A DNA stretch of 64,000 nt from Galeopsis tetrahit (GCA_963675135.1 OY776121.1:66294265-66358264), one strand, 5' to 3'. Positions 44,340 to 56,709 are shown, numbered from the stretch's first letter. The notes: generated by a model not told the origin, from the letters alone. Numbers and translations: made by a program.

Positions 44340-46832
44340 ATGGCACGAGATGCACATTCCGGTGAATCGGGGCCACCGCCGCCGGCGGAGTTAATGGATT
44401 CCGATGCTTCATCGTCGAGGCTTGGCCGGAATCTAGGGAAACAGGTCGCCGTCTCCTCCAGTTCCGATGGATCGGACAGTCCGTCTTGGACAATATCGGT
44501 CGAGGCCGTTGGTGCTCGCTATTCCGAGGACAGCCTTATGAAGGAATTGACCCTTGACAAAGGAATTGACCTTGCTTCGGACGCTAGCGATGGGGGTGCT
44601 CGGCAAGATGATGAAGGGAATGCCTCCGAGCATGACGATATGTCCGACTCAGACTCGGACATGGGCGAATTAGGCCCGAATGCGGAGATTAGTGGTGAGG
44701 TCGACCATGAGTTTGCTCGCAGGATGGCCAGTGGTAGTCTTCGCGAATGCACTGATGAGCTCATTCGCTACAGGGCGAGCATAGCGGATTTCCTCTCTGG
44801 GCGAGAAAGATTGGACGGGGACGAGCTACTTAGGAGGATGTACTCCCAATACATTACGGAGTATGAGTTTCCGCCTCTTGCTCGCACGTATCGGTCGGCC
44901 AGAGAAACAATTTATGATGCCTGCGATCATCCAAGCACAATATCTCCGGCTCAGCTTGAAAACTCGAGGAAAAAATTCCTCGTCCCTAAGGATGTGCATT
45001 TCTTCATTCCAAGGGAGGATGAAAGGGCCGACCAACCTCCGGTGGACATGATCGCCGTAAGCGCCGGGATGATGGAAGCGGGTTTGAGGTTTCCCCTTCA
45101 CCCGAACATCAATTTGAATTATTTGGGGGTGGCCCCGATGCAAATTACTCCCAATGGATGGGTTACAATTATCGGGCTCCTGACGGTGTTTGGCCTGGAA
45201 AGTGTGAAAAATGGTTGCCAAGGGGTTCTTCTTACCCCTCGGGAGATAAACTCTCTCATACAAGCTCTTGATACCGGTAAGAGAGTCGGTCATGGCTGGT
45301 TTTATGTCCGAGGACGACCAGGATGGAAGCTCATCGAAGGAGTTCCAAACAAAATCCGAGACTGGAAAACCAACTGGTGGTGGGTCGCCGGTGATTGGAA
45401 AAGTGCAACCTTGCCCGACGGATCTCCACCCCCACTGATTTCAAAGAAATTCGACGTAAGTCTTCAAAAATCATACTCAATCTCGTCTGTACTGATTTTA
45501 ACTTTTTTCGATGTTTTAGGTGCTGCTGCTCGCCAATGGGCTGCCGACCATCAACTCTCGGATCTCTTCAAGTATCACTTTTGCTGCGTAACTGAATGCC
45601 GGTATCGAGAACGACACTGTCGCTATTTGAATCGCGACCACTTGCGAGATAGAGTCGGGCTTCGTGTGACTCCGCACCATTTCACAAGAGCTTTCCATCC
45701 AGGTAACATGTTTTCCTTTCTCTTCATATTTCTATGAATTCAAAAATCTAACAATTTCTTGTACCTTTGCAGCGGTTATCCCCGTGGTCGTCCGAACCTC
45801 ACTCCCTCCAAATCTCGATCTAACAGGAGTCATGAGTACTGCGGCCTTAAAAATGATCGTCGTCAACCGTGAGAGGAAGGCCGTCGAGGCCGAAAAGGAG
45901 CGAGCTGGGGCTCGTAAAAGAGATCGTGAGACCCCCCAGGTTCCCCCTTTGAAGAAGGCGACCACGGCGGTCCCCCGCAAAGAGAAAGGGGGGACGTCGG
46001 GCCAGACCAAGACTCGCTGATCTCCGCAGCCCAAACGAGCTCGGTAAACCTCTTCGCCGATCAGACCCGAGCAGGTCGTGGTCGAGGTTGAACAAGAACC
46101 TGTGAGAGACCCAACAGACGCTACCGTGCTCGGTTGGGACGCCGACCGGGTTGCTCGGTAAGGACTTTTCCTTGAGACTTGATCTCTTCCTTGTTTTTCA
46201 TTTTTCTAAACGTGTTTCCTCTTTTCAGCCTTAATGCTCGACGTGATCCTCCGACCTTGGAGGAGCTTCTCCAGTACTATAAATCAAGGTCCTTCCCATC
46301 TCTTACGAGTGAGAGACTTCCCCAAGATGTTCGTCGGGCGATGACGAATCTTTCTCGCGGCCTCACTAAAAACTTCGTCGACGACGTGGAGGCCCATGAG
46401 GTGTCTGAGGTTGTTCGGCTGGCGGCCTTGACTAGTGGTCGGACCACCTTTGCTCTTGAGAATCTTCATCATCGGGTCACCCAACTCGAGAGAGGGGACC
46501 ATGAGAAAAATGCAGTGATCGAGGGGCTGATGAAGACTTCTGAGTCTCTTGAGAATGAGAAGACAACTCTTGCGGCCAAGCTCTCGGCCGCCATTCAAGA
46601 TGTTGGGTCGGCCAAAGGCGAGATCGCCGGCGTCCGCGAATGCTTGCGAGCTCTGGGGGCCGAGAACGCGGCCCTTGCTCGCCAACTGGAAGAGAAGAAC
46701 ACAGCTCTCGAGACCTCTCAAGAGTATCTAAAAGATGTTGAGGACGAGCTGGCCCAAACTCGAGCGGACAGGGATGAAAATGCCTACTTGGCCGAGCAGG
46801 CCTCTCTCTTCTTAATGGCCTATGGCTTTTAG
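44340..46832 (+). pseudogene. Antisense additional ORF (putative gypsy-type transposon protein), decayed
   Basis: The first open stretch (44340 to about 45455) encodes a Ser/Asp-rich N-terminus. It is followed by a globular domain with FFIPREDERADQ, GLRFPLHPNINLNYLG, APMQITPNGW and WWWVAGDW, the pattern I associate with the Pfam family of putative gypsy-type transposon proteins (PF04195, from memory). Likely introns, all GT-AG, are 45456-45519, 45703-45772 and 46158-46229. The final exon (46230-46832) is a coiled-coil-like Glu/Leu-rich tail beginning ARRDPPTLEELLQYY. In the proposed splicing, stops occur in exon 2 and exon 3 (for example TGA at 46018-46020), so this copy is probably dead. The role of such ORFs is unknown. 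Confidence 0.65.
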
Positions 46833-46859
46833 TTGCAGAACTTGTTCCCGTCCAAGTTG

Positions 46860-49233
46860 CTCTCATTCGTGTGCATCGGCCTTGCCGGGGGTAGCAAGTG
46901 CCTTCCCTTGAGTGCGTCGAGGATGAACCTCGGATCAATCTTGAGGGTCTCCTTAAACTGAGTGATCTCCGGAGCTTCTTCAAAAGCTCTAAAGTTGGAT
47001 GGACGAGCAATGTTGCCTTAATTTACCACCCTTTTTGGCTGAGAGGGCTCCCCAGTTGTAAAAGTCTTTTTCGGCCACACCTTTTTGGCCGCCTCAGGCT
47101 GCTCGTTAGCCTTAGCGGTGTCCAAAATTTCCTCCATCTGAATGACAATGCCTGCTAGGGGTGAAAACGGATCGGATACGGACGGATAGTGCTTATACCG
47201 TATTCTAAACCATATTTTTTTCTCGAATTCGGAGTCGGATACGGAAAAGCCGGATTCGGATACGAATTCGGAATATTCGGTATACGGATACGGAACGGAT
47301 ATCGGACGAATCCGAGCCGGATTCGAATAACTATAATCGGATAATATATTTCAAATGGAAATCGTCAAAATGTGATTGAAACACATAAAAAATCAACAAA
47401 CATGAAATCATCAAAATATATCCTTCGTAAACATCACCACTCCAGCACAACATAACGCCTAAGAAGACATATATAATATTATACCCAAGCATGAATAAAG
47501 CAATCAACAAACTACTCCTAAGCCAAAGAATCGGGGCTCGGAATGCAGGGTGGCAGCGACGTCAAGGTGGGGGCTGGGACGGGCGGTCGACGACGGGGGT
47601 CGGGGCTGGGGGTGCAGCCGTGCAGGGGCCAAAAAGGAAAGGGAAGGAGGGGTGGGCGGCGGACGCTGGGGGTGAGGGTTTAGGCTTTTTAGTTTTTAAT
47701 AAGGCCCAATAATGTTATAAGTTATAATAGAGCTTTAATAAAATTAATATAAAATATAAAATAAAATATATTAAAAAATCCGGGTATCCGGGTTTATGAT
47801 CCGGATAATATCCGATAAAATATGGGAAAACTCGAATACGGTCGGATATTATGTATTCCGAATCCGAAGTCAACTATCCGTATCCGAATCCGTATCCGCC
47901 CGGATACTAAATTTTTATACCGAATTCATATCCGACTGGATACGATTCCAGATCGGTCGGGAAATATCCGATCCGTTTTCACCCCTAATGCCTGCCCGGT
48001 TACGGAAATCCGCGTAGGATTCCGGGAAAATTGAATGCATAGATTCCCAGAGCTTGGAACCTATTCTTAGGCCTGAAACGGCTGAGATCAGTTTGGTTTC
48101 GTCATTCACGGCCTCCCCATCGATTACCAACTTGTGGAAGCGCTCGACAAAGTCCTTCGCTGACTCGGTTGGGCTTTGGCGAACGTTCGCCAAACGCTGC
48201 TTGGACGCTGGGCGAGCAGCAATGGTCCCGTAGTAGGTCAGAAATTGTTACCCCAGGTCGATGAAGGAGCTTATTGAGCCAGGTCCCAAAGTCGTGTACC
48301 AACGATGGGCCCGATCTCCTAAAGTCAAGGAGAAGTTTCTGCACTGTGTGGCTTCGGTTGCCCCGATTGAAGCCATGTAATTGGAGTACTTTGATAAGTG
48401 CACCCTAGGGCCAGAAGTGCCATCGTACGCCGTCATCGAAGGCATCTAAATCTTCCTCTGAATGGGGGCGGTGAGGATCATGATGTTCAAAGGCGAGACG
48501 GGCAGAGTGATCGTCGGGATGCTTCCTCTCTTCGATGCGGCCATCTCTGCTCGCAAATTTTCTACTTCCAGTTTCAGTTGCTTCTGGATCTCGGCGAATT
48601 GAGCAATCTGCCCCTCTTCGGCAGTTTGTGGTCTTGGCACATCGTGCTCGTCACGATGGCTGTGGTGCGATGAGGCCGGCCGATCAAATCGGTTCCGGTG
48701 TGCTCGCTCGGGCGAGTGATGGAGGGGTCTCTCTGGCCAATAGCTGTGAAAGCTTTTCCCAGGTGCTCGCTTATCCCCCACGCGATCTAAAGCGGAGACT
48801 CTATCTCCCTGTCCTCTTTTTTGGTGGTCGCCCTTGCCTAGGCGCGACCACCCAAGTCAAAGTGTACTGGGCGTGGAGCTCTACCATCCTTGACGCCCAC
48901 CCTGTAAAAAACTGAGTGTCGTGAATCCGTCGTATGGGAGTGGGCTCTTTCTTTGCCCTCTCTGTGGGGATTTATTGAGTGGTATGAGTGCTCACGCTCG
49001 TTGGCCTTGGCCTTGCGAGCTCTGTCAAAGGCTTGATCCTTGGCCTTCTCAAGTTCTTCGGCCTCCAACTTCCTCCTCTTATCATTGAGGTAGTCAGAAA
49101 AATCTCTCAGATGCTGGGGATCCTTCAAGATATCCCCAAAGTTTATATTGGCGTTTAGATTGGCCGGAGCCGGTGGAGGGGGTTCGTTCCCTCCAAGAGG
49201 AGGAGCTCCATCACGTTCAGTGTGATGAGACAT
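46860..49233 (-). pseudogene. Gag remnants of the Tat/Retand-like element
   Basis: The minus-strand frame starts at 49233 with MSHHTERDGAPPLGG and runs to 48838. Pieces continue at 48781-48446, 48445-48248 (YMASIGATEATQCRNFSLTL, RAHRWYTTL) and 48193 to about 47996 (SPTESAKDFVERFHKL, a gag core pattern). After the hAT insert the frame resumes near 47147 (QMEEILDTAKANEQPE). The series of stops and frameshifts rules out a working protein. No zinc knuckle or protease is seen. Confidence 0.8.
47156..47987. mobile_element. hAT-type non-autonomous transposon inside gag
   Basis: Ends are TAGGGGTGAAAACGGATCGG and its exact complement CCGATCCGTTTTCACCCCTA, with a perfect 8-bp TSD atgcctgc (47148-47155 and 47988-47995). 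Ends and TSD fit Ac-like hAT elements. Subterminal regions are packed with cggatac/gtatccg words on opposite strands. The centre has a GC-rich block (about 47525-47690) unlike the rest, possibly captured sequence. There is no transposase. Confidence 0.93.
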
Positions 49234-49601
49234 CTTTGATAGTGATTTTTGATGATCGGTTACAAAGATGAGAAACCGTTCTAGACTATGAAGATAAAAA
49301 ACACAAAATCCGAGTTCTTACGCAGAAGAACGTGCTAAAACTACGAACTTTTGTGAAAACAACCACAAAAAGTGCTAGAAACAGAAAATCAGGGGGATCA
49401 AACTCTAAAATATGCCTAAATATTACAAATATTTAAGAACACGAAGATAATTAAAGTACGTATGAAATACGTAAACGATGTTCTAAAAGGTATTTCTACC
49501 GATTAAAACCTGAAATAAAGGAGTTTACAAGCCGATCATTCGATGATCGGTTGAAACTTTGATGAAGAACACGTAAAAGGACCCCTCCTTCTAGCGCCAA
49601 A

Positions 49602-49860
49602 TGTTGTATGTGCTTTTGTAGGGCTGACTTCGGATGTGGACTTTCGTAAGCACTAAACAAACATATATGATTATCGGGGTTTTATTACGTGTTTAAAAAA
49701 GATTAATATGATGATTTATGATGAAATAAGCAAGAACAATAAGAACACAAGAAAGTAGCTTCTTGGAGAAGCTAAAAGCTTAGAGCTTTGGGAGTGTTTA
49801 TTGCTTTGGTTGGGTGTTTGTAGGAAAAATGTTCACTTGTCTTTACAAATGAGCCTTTTA
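49602..49860 (-). repeat. Truncated 5' LTR of the Tat/Retand-like element
   Basis: Matches the first part of 43021-43685 with about five differences, then stops abruptly after gagcctttta. A deletion or later rearrangement removed the outer part. Confidence 0.8.
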
Positions 49861-51511
49861 CGTCCATTTTTTTTTCGATACACAAAAGCGGCATGTTTTA
49901 CTCACATTTTTATCAAGTGTGCATAAAAATGATGAAAAATCGACATAAGTTGTAACATGATCAAACTCGACTTGTATAGCGTGGAAAAACAATGACTATG
50001 CAGATTAAAAAATATTAACAAATCACTATTTATAATTTGCATAATGAAGAAAAATGACGTATATTAACCAATTCACGAAATTATGGGACGTAAATTAACC
50101 AATTAACGAAATTATGGGACATAAATTAAGCAATTTATGAAATTATGGGACGCAAATTAAAGTTTTTATCTATATTGGGCATTTTTAAAAAAATGTGAAA
50201 GTTACGGGACGTAAATAATTTCTCTCTCTCCATATAGACTAGTTGATGTCTTTAAGATACTCAATTGGCTCAAATGAATATTAGATTTAGAGATGTGACA
50301 GTGAAACTTCTTAGACTTAATTAATAATGTCTTGAATCTCAAGAACAAGTTGTTTAATGAAGATTTTATTTATAATCTCGTCTACAAATTTTATTTAGAT
50401 GATTTTCAAAATCAACTAAAATTCAAAGTAAATATCATTTTATTGATAATTTTTATGGGATAAAAATTTGTAGGGTGCGGTGCAACTTATGTAAACAATT
50501 TTTTTTTTTTTTTGTACTATATTCACTTTAGGCTTCCAGCCCGCTCTAATTTTTTTTCCTAGCTCCGCCCTTGTCTCTCTCCCTTTTGTGTGGAGTCAAC
50601 TGCTTTTCTTTTTTTATCTGACTAGCTATCTAATCAGCTTACATCACAAGTAGTTGCTAATACTCCACCGTGCAATACGTTCAAAATACGAAACAAAAAT
50701 ATGTTACAAACCAAATATATCGAATAATTTATTCAATTTTATAGTCATCTCATATATAAGTAAAACACGTGCAATTATGCAGAATAATTATGGAATTGTG
50801 AAATCAAATTAATTAATACTAAGATTTAATATCATTTTTTAAATATATGTGTATTAATTTTATTTAATATATTGGAGTAAAAAATGAGGGAATGATTAAA
50901 AGAAAAGAAAAAAAAGCATAAAGTCAAGGAGCTTTCATTTAGAGTAGTTACGGTACATAAATCACACGCCATTTTCATTCCTTTTAGCACCAATCATAAA
51001 ATAAAAGCTAACAAACAATATTCCAATTTTATGTTTCTTTTACAAACATATCACATCACTTAAATATTGATTATATCTCAAATTGATCAATTCACGGGTC
51101 TGGTACCATGTAAAATTTCATAACAAGAAAAAATTGAATAGAATGCATATTTAAAGAATAGAGAAATGTAGAATTAAAATTGAATAGAAAGTTACATCAA
51201 ATTGAATAGGAAAAATGATTCTCATTCCTCCTCTATTTAAGTGAATGTTTACATGAAAGGTTACAACAACCGAAAAACTTCTCTAACTAATACTTCTGTA
51301 ATTTGTTATTCTTTACCACACTTCTTAAGAAGAACAATATTAAATTAATAGTAAAATATTGAAGTAGAGAAATGTAGAAAAGAAAAAATGATAAATAAGA
51401 AAGACAACACGTGAAAGAGATACTCATTTGTCCTCAGTTACTTTCACATTTTTCTTTTCGGGACGTTTCACAAATGATGAATAAGATTATAAGAAAGACA
51501 ACACGTGAAAG
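49861..51511. other. Intergenic DNA with decayed repeats
   Basis: No gene is seen. Near 50055-50160 the phrase gggacgtaaattaa recurs about three times. Near 50480-50575 a reverse-complement match to the cggagcca end of the hAT-like family at 1155-1873 is followed by a T-run. The stretch around 50930-50990 resembles 12985-13040 upstream of gene C. A roughly 30-bp string (agacaacacgtgaaagagat) is repeated near 51400 and 51497. Confidence 0.5.
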
Positions 51512-51521
51512 AGATACTCCT

Positions 51522-54397
51522 GAGAAAATTTCATTTTACGTCATGTAACTTAGGCCTAATCCAGAATATATCCTTTAAATTTTCACATTTTCAATTTATG
51601 TCCTAGGGTGTCCAATTTACATACTTTTCGGTCTAATTTACGTCATTTCCACCGAAAAATTGAAAATCTGGTCAAATAGTTCAATTTACATCCTTTATGT
51701 TTGAAAATTAAAAATTAATAATTAAAAATTTTTGAAAATCTCGTTAAAAATTTAAAAATCTCATTAAAAACTTATAAATTGTGTAAAATAAATATAAAAA
51801 ATCTAAAAAATTTTATAAATTGTACAATTCAAAAAATCTGAAAATGTGTAAATTTAATTTTTTTTTTCTTCTAAAAACTCATAAAAATCTATAATTTCTA
51901 CAATTCAAAAAAATCTGAAAATGTGTAAAAAAAATTCTTTCTAAAAGCTCATAAAAATAAAAAAAATCTATAAATTAAAATTTTAAAAATATTTAAAATA
52001 CAAAATTCCACAATTTTAAAATATCGTGAAAATGAATTTTGGACGGTTCCAAAATCGATCAAGGTGTACATGGAACTTCCACTCAACCTCGACGGTGAGT
52101 TGGAAAATCTCGTGGGACCCAAATTTTTAGGAGTTCGAGCAAAACTTTAATAGCAAACGAGTATGAATCAAGTCTGATTTTTAATGAAATGTTAATAATT
52201 TTTATTATTTCTATTAGATTTTTAGAATTAGTAATTTTTAATCTACACATTTTTAATAAATTAATGAGATTTTTTGAGATTTTAGAAATTTTAATGAGAT
52301 TTTGAATTTCTTAATTTTTAAATTACACGTTTTTCATTCTTTCAACTGTAGAATTTTTTATTTTTTGTATTTTCAAAATTTTAGAATTTTTTATTTTTGT
52401 TTTACACATTTTATAATTTGTAATGATATTATTCAAAATTTTATTGATATATTTTGAATTTTATTTACACATTTTATTTTTTTAATTTTAAGGAGATTTT
52501 TGGATTTTTAATGATATTTTAGATTTTTTAAATCTTTAATGGGATTTTTAGAAAATTTTAATTATTAAATTTTAATTTTCAAACTTAAAGGACGTAAATT
52601 GGACTATTTGGCCGGAATCCCAATTTATTCCTCACTGATTCGGGTGGAATTTACGCGTTTTAGATGCACATGTGAAGCGTATTTTGATGTGGATTTCATT
52701 GATTTATGCATTGAATATGAATGTTTGAGCCAAAATGAGAGAAAGGTTGTGTTTTGTCGATTTTATAGGTAAAACGATGGAATTTGGAGCAAAACACATA
52801 CCACAAGTGATCGGACCGGAAAGAGGAGTGCACCATTGGATCCGGCTCGAAAAATGGAGTGGAATAGCCAAAAGAATCGGGTCGATCGGAGGTCGGAAGC
52901 TCGAGAAACGGAGGGACGAAGTTGGAGGACGAAAAAGACACACGGAGCCAAGACGAATGTTTGGCCCGGCCGGGTGGCATGACTCGCCCGGCCGGGCGGC
53001 CGAGCAAGAATTTCTGGCCATAGTCGAAGTTTCGGCCGGCCGGGCGGCCGAACACTCCACACCAATGCCCAACTTACGAACCTTCCGCCCGACCGGGCGG
53101 CACCACTCGCCCGGCCGGGCCAATCTTGCCCTGTTTTCGTTTTTCTCAGCCGACCACTCCGCCCGGCCGGGCCACTCCAATTTCGGTGCCAAATGCGTAT
53201 TTTCTCTATTTTTTAGGGATCTACTTGCAAATATCACACCCAAACCCTATCCCAACACTATAAATACCCCATTTCTTGAAATTCAAGACACCTTCCCCCA
53301 ATCCACACATAATTACACACATTTGGAGGTGTTTTGGCCATAACTTCTTCATCTCTTCACCAATTCATGCAAGGGAAGAGGCATTAGCTTGGGAATTTCA
53401 TTCCCTACCACATCTTAGACTAAGCTTTCTCTTTCTTTCCCTTTTTTATTCAGTTATTTCAATTGGAATTTGTAGTTTGAGTATGTATTTGAGTAGCTAA
53501 ACAAATTTGTGGTTCTAAGGCTATGTTTATACTTTGGATGATGCTTATGAATTAATTTCTTGTTTATTTGGTGGTTGTGTTGCTATTTCTATTCGAATGC
53601 TTAACTTTCATTGCAAAACATGTTGTCAATGGCCATGATAGTATGTTTTATCTATTGTTAATTGGAATTGGATTGAGAAATCTATTTCGTTAATCGTATT
53701 TAAGCATTCGACCCAATATTCTTGTGAGCTCGAGAAAGAGGATCAATTATTGGGAGGGTATTAGATGATCTTAGGAACTTTTTGGGGATTTCTTATGCAT
53801 GCTTAGTAGAGATGCTAGTTTGTATGACATGTCCTTTGGATTAATTGGATCGAGATAACTTTTAACCCACCATTTTGTGATCAACCTTATAGTAATCAAT
53901 ACACCACCACTTAATTAAGCCCTTAATCATAAGTTGAATCCTTAGTGTGACATATGCCTTGGAACCCACCCTTTCTTCTTTGAGTTTTCATCCGTTTTTA
54001 CTTTCGTTTTCTTACTTTGCATGATTAGTTGATCGATTTTATATTTACTCTTTCGTTGTCTATTTGTGACACATAGTTAGGCAATCTTAGGGGTAATTCA
54101 ACACTCAATTTATTCGATCACGTCTATTTAGAACTCGACTAGCAAACTTCACTTTTACGCTTAACCTCCTTGTGGGATCGACCTCGTGCTTATCACGCTA
54201 CGATAGACGCCGTACACTTGCGGTTGTTTATTTAGTGTTGCATAACACGTGTATCACTCACATTCCGGTGAGTTTTAAAATTTTTCGACGGAAAGGACGT
54301 AAATTGGACTAAAAAGGACGGAAATCGAAAAAGTAAAAATTTAAAGGATATATTCTGGATTAGGCCTAAGTTACAGGACGTAAAATGAAATTTTCTC
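51522..54397. mobile_element. Mutator-like (MULE) element with about 110-bp inverted ends
   Basis: The left end begins gagaaaatttcattttacgt and the right end is its inverse. Similarity continues for over 100 bp (aacttaggcctaatccagaa, then similar cgtccttt/ccgaaaaat stretches). A 10-bp direct repeat, agatactcct, flanks it (51512-51521 and 54398-54407). Long inverted ends with a 9-11-bp TSD indicate Mutator-like elements. The interior is AT-rich low-complexity DNA with no transposase, and a solo LTR is nested inside. Confidence 0.88.
52636..54256 (+). mobile_element. Second solo LTR of the TGATTCGGG gypsy family
   Basis: 1621 bp with the same ends as 23655-25280 (TGATTCGGGTGG and GTGTATCA) and TSD ctcac (52631-52635 and 54257-54261). 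U3 carries cccggccggg-type palindromes (about 52963-53175) before a TATA box (tataaatacc near 53262). The parent internal region is gone. Confidence 0.93.
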
Positions 54398-54636
54398 AGA
54401 TACTCCTTCGTCCTCAGTTACTTTCACACTTTTCTTTTCGGGACGTTTCACAATAATTTTCACAGACTTAAAATAGAAAATATTTTATAAACTCCACCCT
54501 CAAAATATCTTCAATTTTATGCCATTACTTTTTCTCCACACATACATCAAAAGTCAACTCATTTTTTACTTTATACATAAAAGTTTACAAAATCATCTCT
54601 CAAAATCTCTATTAAATTCACTTTAAATCACGTGAC

Positions 54637-54753
54637 GGGGAGGGAGGGAGGGAGGGGGAGAGGGAGAGGGAGAGGGAGAGGGAGAGGGAGAGGGAGAGGG
54701 AGAGGGAGAGAGGGAGGGAGGGAGGGAGGGAGGGAGGGAGGGAGGGAGGGAGG

Positions 54754-54823
<70 letters not shown>
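54637..54823 (+). repeat. Long purine-only microsatellite (GGGA, GGGAGA, GA)
   Basis: About 187 bp with almost only G and A on the plus strand: (gggaga)n, then (ggga)n, then (ga)n. Such tracts can form triplex or quadruplex DNA and are highly mutable. The apparent ORFs across it are low-complexity artefacts. Confidence 0.95.
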
Positions 54824-54826
<3 letters not shown>

Positions 54827-55012
54827 ATTGGAAACAAATAAAAGTATGTTTCACAAGGCTCGATCAACCTATTAGGTAGAGGAAAGAGATGTCACAAACT
54901 TTAAAAATGGTGCATGATGGATCGATGCATAGGCACACTAAAATTATAGTTATGATATTACGTACTCCCATTAAATTACAATTCCTTTTAAAAACAAAAT
55001 TATATATATATG

Positions 55013-55308
55013 CCGGACATACATGTATAATTCAATTATCCTCCAGAACTCTCTTGTACATGGATGTGTACGTATGTGTCTGCGTTATCCAATGGCCCCC
55101 TACACAAGACCTTCTTGTAATTGCAGTATTTTTGGTAGGTTTGCTGTTATTTTTGTAAATGGTCGATATGCTATAAATCCGATCAGACAAGTATGAAATG
55201 AAGTGTGAATTTTATAGAAACTACGGACCCATCGCATGAGTACATTGACATAAAAAGTAGAAACACATTGTTAAAATGAAAATCCATAATTTTACCTAAA
55301 AAAAATAA
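55013..55308 (+). promoter_or_regulatory. Distal upstream region of gene E, cut off by a MULE
   Basis: Aligns by eye with 958-1154 plus 1874-1970 upstream of gene A, including agacaagtatgaaatgaagt, where A carries its 719-bp insert. The Mutator-like element begins at 55309, so this ancestral promoter DNA now lies about 4 kb from gene E. Confidence 0.75.
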
Positions 55309-56590
55309 GGGGTTATATTTTTTTTAGTCCATTAAGTTATCACATTTTTTAATTTAGTCCACCAAATTACTACTTTTTGAATTTAGTCCATTAAGTTTCG
55401 ATTTATTTTGATTTTGGTCCAGTTACCTACTACAACAGGTTTCACAGGTCAATTTTTAAAACACACCCCATAAAATGTTATATACACCCCAAATGTTAAA
55501 CACACCACATTAAAATTTAAAAATCATTTTTTATTACTATACGCATCTCAATTCTCATATTTAAGAATATGAAAAATATAAATAAAAATCTATAAAAAAT
55601 TCGATTAAATTTTCAAAAATTAAACAAAGGTAGAAAAAATTAATTAATTTAATTAGTTTTAAAGATTTAGTTGATTTTCTACTATTTTAAATTTTATTTA
55701 GCCTTATTGTCGACATTTTTATAAAATTTAGAACGCAAATAAAATATTGGAGTTTTAAACTTTTTTTATTGTATTTTTATTTTAAATATTTCTTTTATAT
55801 TACATGAACCTACTATAAGACCGAATAAATATTATATACACTTCAAATGTCAAACACAAAAATTATAAAATCAATTAAAATTAAATAAAATCATAAAAGT
55901 ATTTAATAAATTGTCAAAAATAATTTAATTAAAAAGGTATGAATTCAAAATTATCTAAAAAATATAAATAAAATCTAAAATACATAAATCTTAAAAATTT
56001 TAATAAAGCTAAAAAAATAATTAATTTAATTAATTTTGAAAATTTAGTTGATTTTGTAATATTTTTATTTAATTTAATATTTTTTTTAGATTGAGTTGAT
56101 TTTTTTTTTATAATTTTTTTTCAAAAATAGTAAAATATCAAGTAAATTTTCAAAACTAATTAAATTAATTTTTTTTTTTTTTTTTTTTAGCTTTGTTTAA
56201 TTTTTGGAGATTTAGATAATTTTTTATAGGTTTTATTTATATTTTTTTATATTAATTTGAATTCTTTTTTTTTAATTTAATTATTTTTTGCCATTTATGA
56301 AATAAGAGAGAATTTGGGTGTGTCCGTGTGTATAATAATAAAAAAGGGCATAGTCTAAAATACACTCAAGTGCATCCCTTGCACTCAAGTTGACCAAGTC
56401 CTTTTTTTTTTCTTTGCCTTTTTTTTTTTTAATCCTTTTTTTCGCTGTTTTTTTTTTTATCTTAATCCTTTTTTTACGAGTTGGTCTCCTGTGTATAGTG
56501 TGTACGTGCACACTAATGCACATGTCAATCCTCTATATATTAACAAAGGTAAATATATGTAACTAAATAATTGATATCGTAGTGGTTTTA

Positions 56591-56709
56591 GGGTGTGTTT
56601 TGAAACTCTACAAACTGCTTCCAGAATCACTTTTTTTTGAAAAGCTGTGAGAGACAGCTTTGAAAATAAGTGATTCTGGAAGCAGTTTGTAGAGTTTCAA
56701 AACACACCC
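56591..56709. mobile_element. Tourist-like foldback MITE with TTA target duplication
   Basis: A nearly perfect hairpin of 119 bp: GGGTGTGTTTTGAAACTCTA at the left, its complement at the right, and tta on both sides (56588-56590 and 56710-56712). The 3-bp TTA target and GGG ends fit PIF/Harbinger MITEs. Related copies lie at 11654-11770 and 42003-42052. Confidence 0.9.

Larger units (their letters stand above)
43021..49860 (-). mobile_element. Tat/Retand-like non-autonomous Ty3/gypsy element
   Basis: Minus orientation. The 3' LTR is 43021-43685 (665 bp), and a truncated 5' LTR is 49602-49860; both share tgttgtatgtgcttttgtag. A primer-binding region (tttggcgctagaaggaggg, minus strand) abuts the 5' LTR and a purine tract (atggggcaaa) abuts the 3' LTR. 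Gag remnants lie next to the 5' LTR; reverse transcriptase, RNase H and integrase are absent. A long ORF runs on the opposite (plus) strand between the missing pol and the 3' LTR, the layout described for Tat-lineage elements with additional ORFs. A hAT element interrupts gag. The 5' LTR truncation hides any TSD. Confidence 0.85.

Noticed and set aside
47491..47712. GC-rich frame of 73 codons in the hAT element
   Set aside because: Gly/Arg/Trp-rich translation of a GC-rich block with no recognisable domain. It is kept only as possible captured DNA.
54618..54867. Open frames of 70-80 codons on both strands across the GA tract
   Set aside because: They are low-complexity translations of the microsatellite (Ser-Leu, Pro-Ser or Gly-Arg runs), not genes.
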